Below are positions 4,929 through 6,039 of a stretch of 6,039 nucleotides of DNA, in pieces. A model generated the notes under the pieces. That model did no database searches. It was not told where the DNA came from and saw only the letters and a program-made list of their open reading frames with translations. The translations under genes were made by a program, and so were the position numbers. Each line of letters begins with the position of its first letter. The stretch's first letter is position 1. The stretch is from Nitrospirota bacterium. GTDB lineage: Bacteria; Nitrospirota; Thermodesulfovibrionia; UBA6902. The stretch spans positions 1 to 6,039 of the forward strand of contig WFVK01000332.1 in NCBI GenBank assembly GCA_015491705.1, given 5' to 3'.

Positions 4929-5924
4929 ACAATCCCCCTTTTCCGCAGGGAAAATTTTACTGAAAAGCAGACCTGCGGCCCCGATTGACCCGGCATCCTT
5001 GGTCAGGGCGCTTTTGAGTATCTTCACATTGGCTGACAGCGCCTTGAAGGCCCTCTTGGATACCTCTTTTTTCAGTTCATCAATGAACATGTCCCATGCG
5101 CCGACAAGTCCGCCGCCTATGATAACGGCCTCGGGACCGAGCATGTTGATCAGGTTTGCAATCCCTATCCCGAGAAAGTGGCCTGCCTCTCTGAAGACCT
5201 CCCTGCTGAGGCTGTCGCCCTCAAGGGCCATCGCATATATAACCTCGGGGTTTATTTTATAGAAATTGCCCTCGCAGCATTGTGAGAGCAGGCTCTCGGT
5301 TCCTTTTTCCAGTGACGATACGGCCCGGTCGGTAATCGCCCTTCCCGATGCATAGGACTCCAGGCATCCATAGCTGCCGCACGGGCAGTAGCGCCCGCTG
5401 GGCACTATCGCCATGTGCCCTATCTCAACAGGACCTTCATACAGTTCCCCCTTGTAGATCAGCCCGCCGCCTAGACCCGTGCCCAGTGTAAGGACGACGA
5501 AATTGTCGAAATCCTTTCCGGCGCCGACCCATTTCTCTCCATAGGCGTAGATGTTGGCGTCGTTTTCAAGCACGACCGGCACTGAGAACTCCCTCTCGAA
5601 AATCCCTTTCACCGGTATGTTGCTGACCGCGGAGATGTTGGGGGACTGTATCACCCTTCCGTTTTCCCGGTCGATAAGCCCTGCGATCCCGATCCCGATC
5701 CCGGCGATATTCCCGCCGGCCTCAGAGGCAATCAGCCTCGCGGCGGGATCCTCCGACAGAAAGTCCTTCAGGTTTTTCACCAGCATGTCTTCCATCTTTT
5801 CCTTATCGCCTGCTGATACCGAAGGTGTGGGTCTTTTACGGCTGCTGAGCACTTTTCCGTCTTCAGAGGCCAGGACGAATTTTGTGTTTGTCCCGCCGAT
5901 ATCTATGCCGATTGCGAGTTTCAT
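4920..5924 (-). CDS. ROK-family sugar kinase, probably glucokinase
   Basis: A cytoplasmic ATP-dependent kinase of the ROK family, most likely phosphorylating glucose at C6; the exact sugar cannot be fixed from sequence. In the 334-residue reading the phosphate-binding loop is DIGGTNTKF at 8-16. The catalytic aspartate is D122 in ENDAN, the second glycine-rich loop TLGTGLGGG is at 146-154, and the motif EIGH is at 167-170. The zinc-binding signature CPCGSYGCLE (180-189) is complete, and IIGGGLVG near 268-275 closes the ATP site. The intact active-site and zinc motifs argue for an enzyme; there is no N-terminal DNA-binding domain, so it is not a ROK repressor of the NagC/XylR kind. The ATG at 5924 is chosen over an upstream TTG because GGGGAG lies ten bases before it. 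Confidence 0.92.
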   Translation of the reverse strand: MKLAIGIDIGGTNTKFVLASEDGKVLSSRKRPTPSVSAGDKEKMEDMLVKNLKDFLSEDPAARLIASEAGGNIAGIGIGIAGLIDRENGRVIQSPNISAVSNIPVKGIFEREFSVPVVLENDANIYAYGEKWVGAGKDFDNFVVLTLGTGLGGGLIYKGELYEGPVEIGHMAIVPSGRYCPCGSYGCLESYASGRAITDRAVSSLEKGTESLLSQCCEGNFYKINPEVIYAMALEGDSLSREVFREAGHFLGIGIANLINMLGPEAVIIGGGLVGAWDMFIDELKKEVSKRAFKALSANVKILKSALTKDAGSIGAAGLLFSKIFPAEKGDCSG

Positions 5925-5934
5925 AATATGCTTT

Positions 5935-5940
5935 CTCCCC
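5935..5940 (-). promoter_or_regulatory. Ribosome binding site of the ROK kinase
   Basis: Minus-strand GGGGAG lies ten bases upstream of the ATG at 5924. It falls inside the longer reading that would begin with TTG at 5951, and so supports the shorter protein starting MKLAIGIDIGG. I see no convincing promoter in the remaining sequence up to the window edge. Confidence 0.6.
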
Positions 5941-6014
5941 GAAAAAAACAACGGATATAAAAGTATGTAGTTAGTTCATGTTGCGGGAGCTGATTTTTGA
6001 AACTAATCCTGAGC

Positions 6015-6039
6015 TTGCGTCATTTCGACCAGCGGGAGA
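6015..6039 (+). repeat. Possible start of a dispersed repeat of the 'GTCATTTCGACC' type, cut by the edge
   Basis: GCGTCATTTCGACC followed by AGCGGGAGA resembles intergenic repeats that I recall as common in several bacterial phyla (GTCATTTCGA... followed by GAGAAATCT). The window ends before the diagnostic part. GCGGGAG also occurs at 5983-5989. This is recognition from memory on a truncated sequence. Confidence 0.3.

Noticed and set aside
5925..5951. Longer kinase reading starting with TTG at 5951 (MFFSGRKHI...)
   Set aside because: It would place the good GGGGAG ribosome binding site inside the gene, and ROK kinases normally begin a few residues before the DIGGTN loop, as the ATG at 5924 does.
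5551..5970. Plus-strand frame of 139 codons opposite the kinase
   Set aside because: Antisense to the conserved kinase N-terminus; the hydrophobic, serine-rich translation reflects the opposite strand's codon bias.
1..6039. CRISPR array, transposase, tRNA or rRNA
   Set aside because: No regularly spaced direct repeats with unique spacers, no transposase motifs and no tRNA or rRNA-like sequence were seen; the three repeat copies are kilobases apart.

Overview
This is a compact stretch of housekeeping bacterial chromosome. All recognisable genes lie on the minus strand, so transcription runs from high to low coordinates. In that order they are a ROK-family sugar kinase (5924-4920), elongation factor 4 LepA (4671-2881), signal peptidase I LepB (2859-2143), riboflavin synthase RibE (1996-1340), the bifunctional RibBA (1343-90), and the first codons of another gene running off the left edge. 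The lepA-lepB pair and the single-membrane-anchor LepB fit a Gram-negative bacterium. Moderate GC, frequent ATA and TTG codons and a RibBA fusion would suit Nitrospirota or a deltaproteobacterium-like lineage, but that placement is impression only. No mobile-element genes, tRNA, rRNA or CRISPR array are visible.

Layout and cooperation: lepA and lepB are 21 bases apart and look like the classical lepAB unit, joining a ribosome-associated GTPase to the membrane protease that removes signal peptides from exported proteins. ribE and ribBA overlap by four bases (ATGA) and are probably translationally coupled. RibBA makes the two riboflavin precursors, from GTP and from ribulose 5-phosphate, and RibE carries out the last step. 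Lumazine synthase (ribH) and the deaminase/reductase (ribD) are not in the window. Whether lepAB and the rib genes share one transcript is unclear, because 146 bases separate them. The sugar kinase is separated from lepA by 248 bases and is probably a different transcription unit.

The non-housekeeping interest is in the intergenic DNA. A short dispersed repeat with the core GTTYATGCNNCATTAAGGTT (plus-strand sense) occurs three times, always in the same orientation and always just 3' of a gene: after ribBA (touching its stop codon), after lepB and after the kinase. Each copy is followed on the minus strand by GC-rich hairpin sequence. The long kinase-lepA gap also holds a degenerate 7-8 base repeat tract and a candidate leader peptide, MSLLQEITGRIPPP. 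Its three proline codons form the 5' arm of a 10-bp hairpin just before lepA. A further inverted repeat frames the lepA Shine-Dalgarno. These are the parts most likely to be undescribed; the genes themselves are ordinary apart from an unusual cysteine-flanked insertion in LepB.
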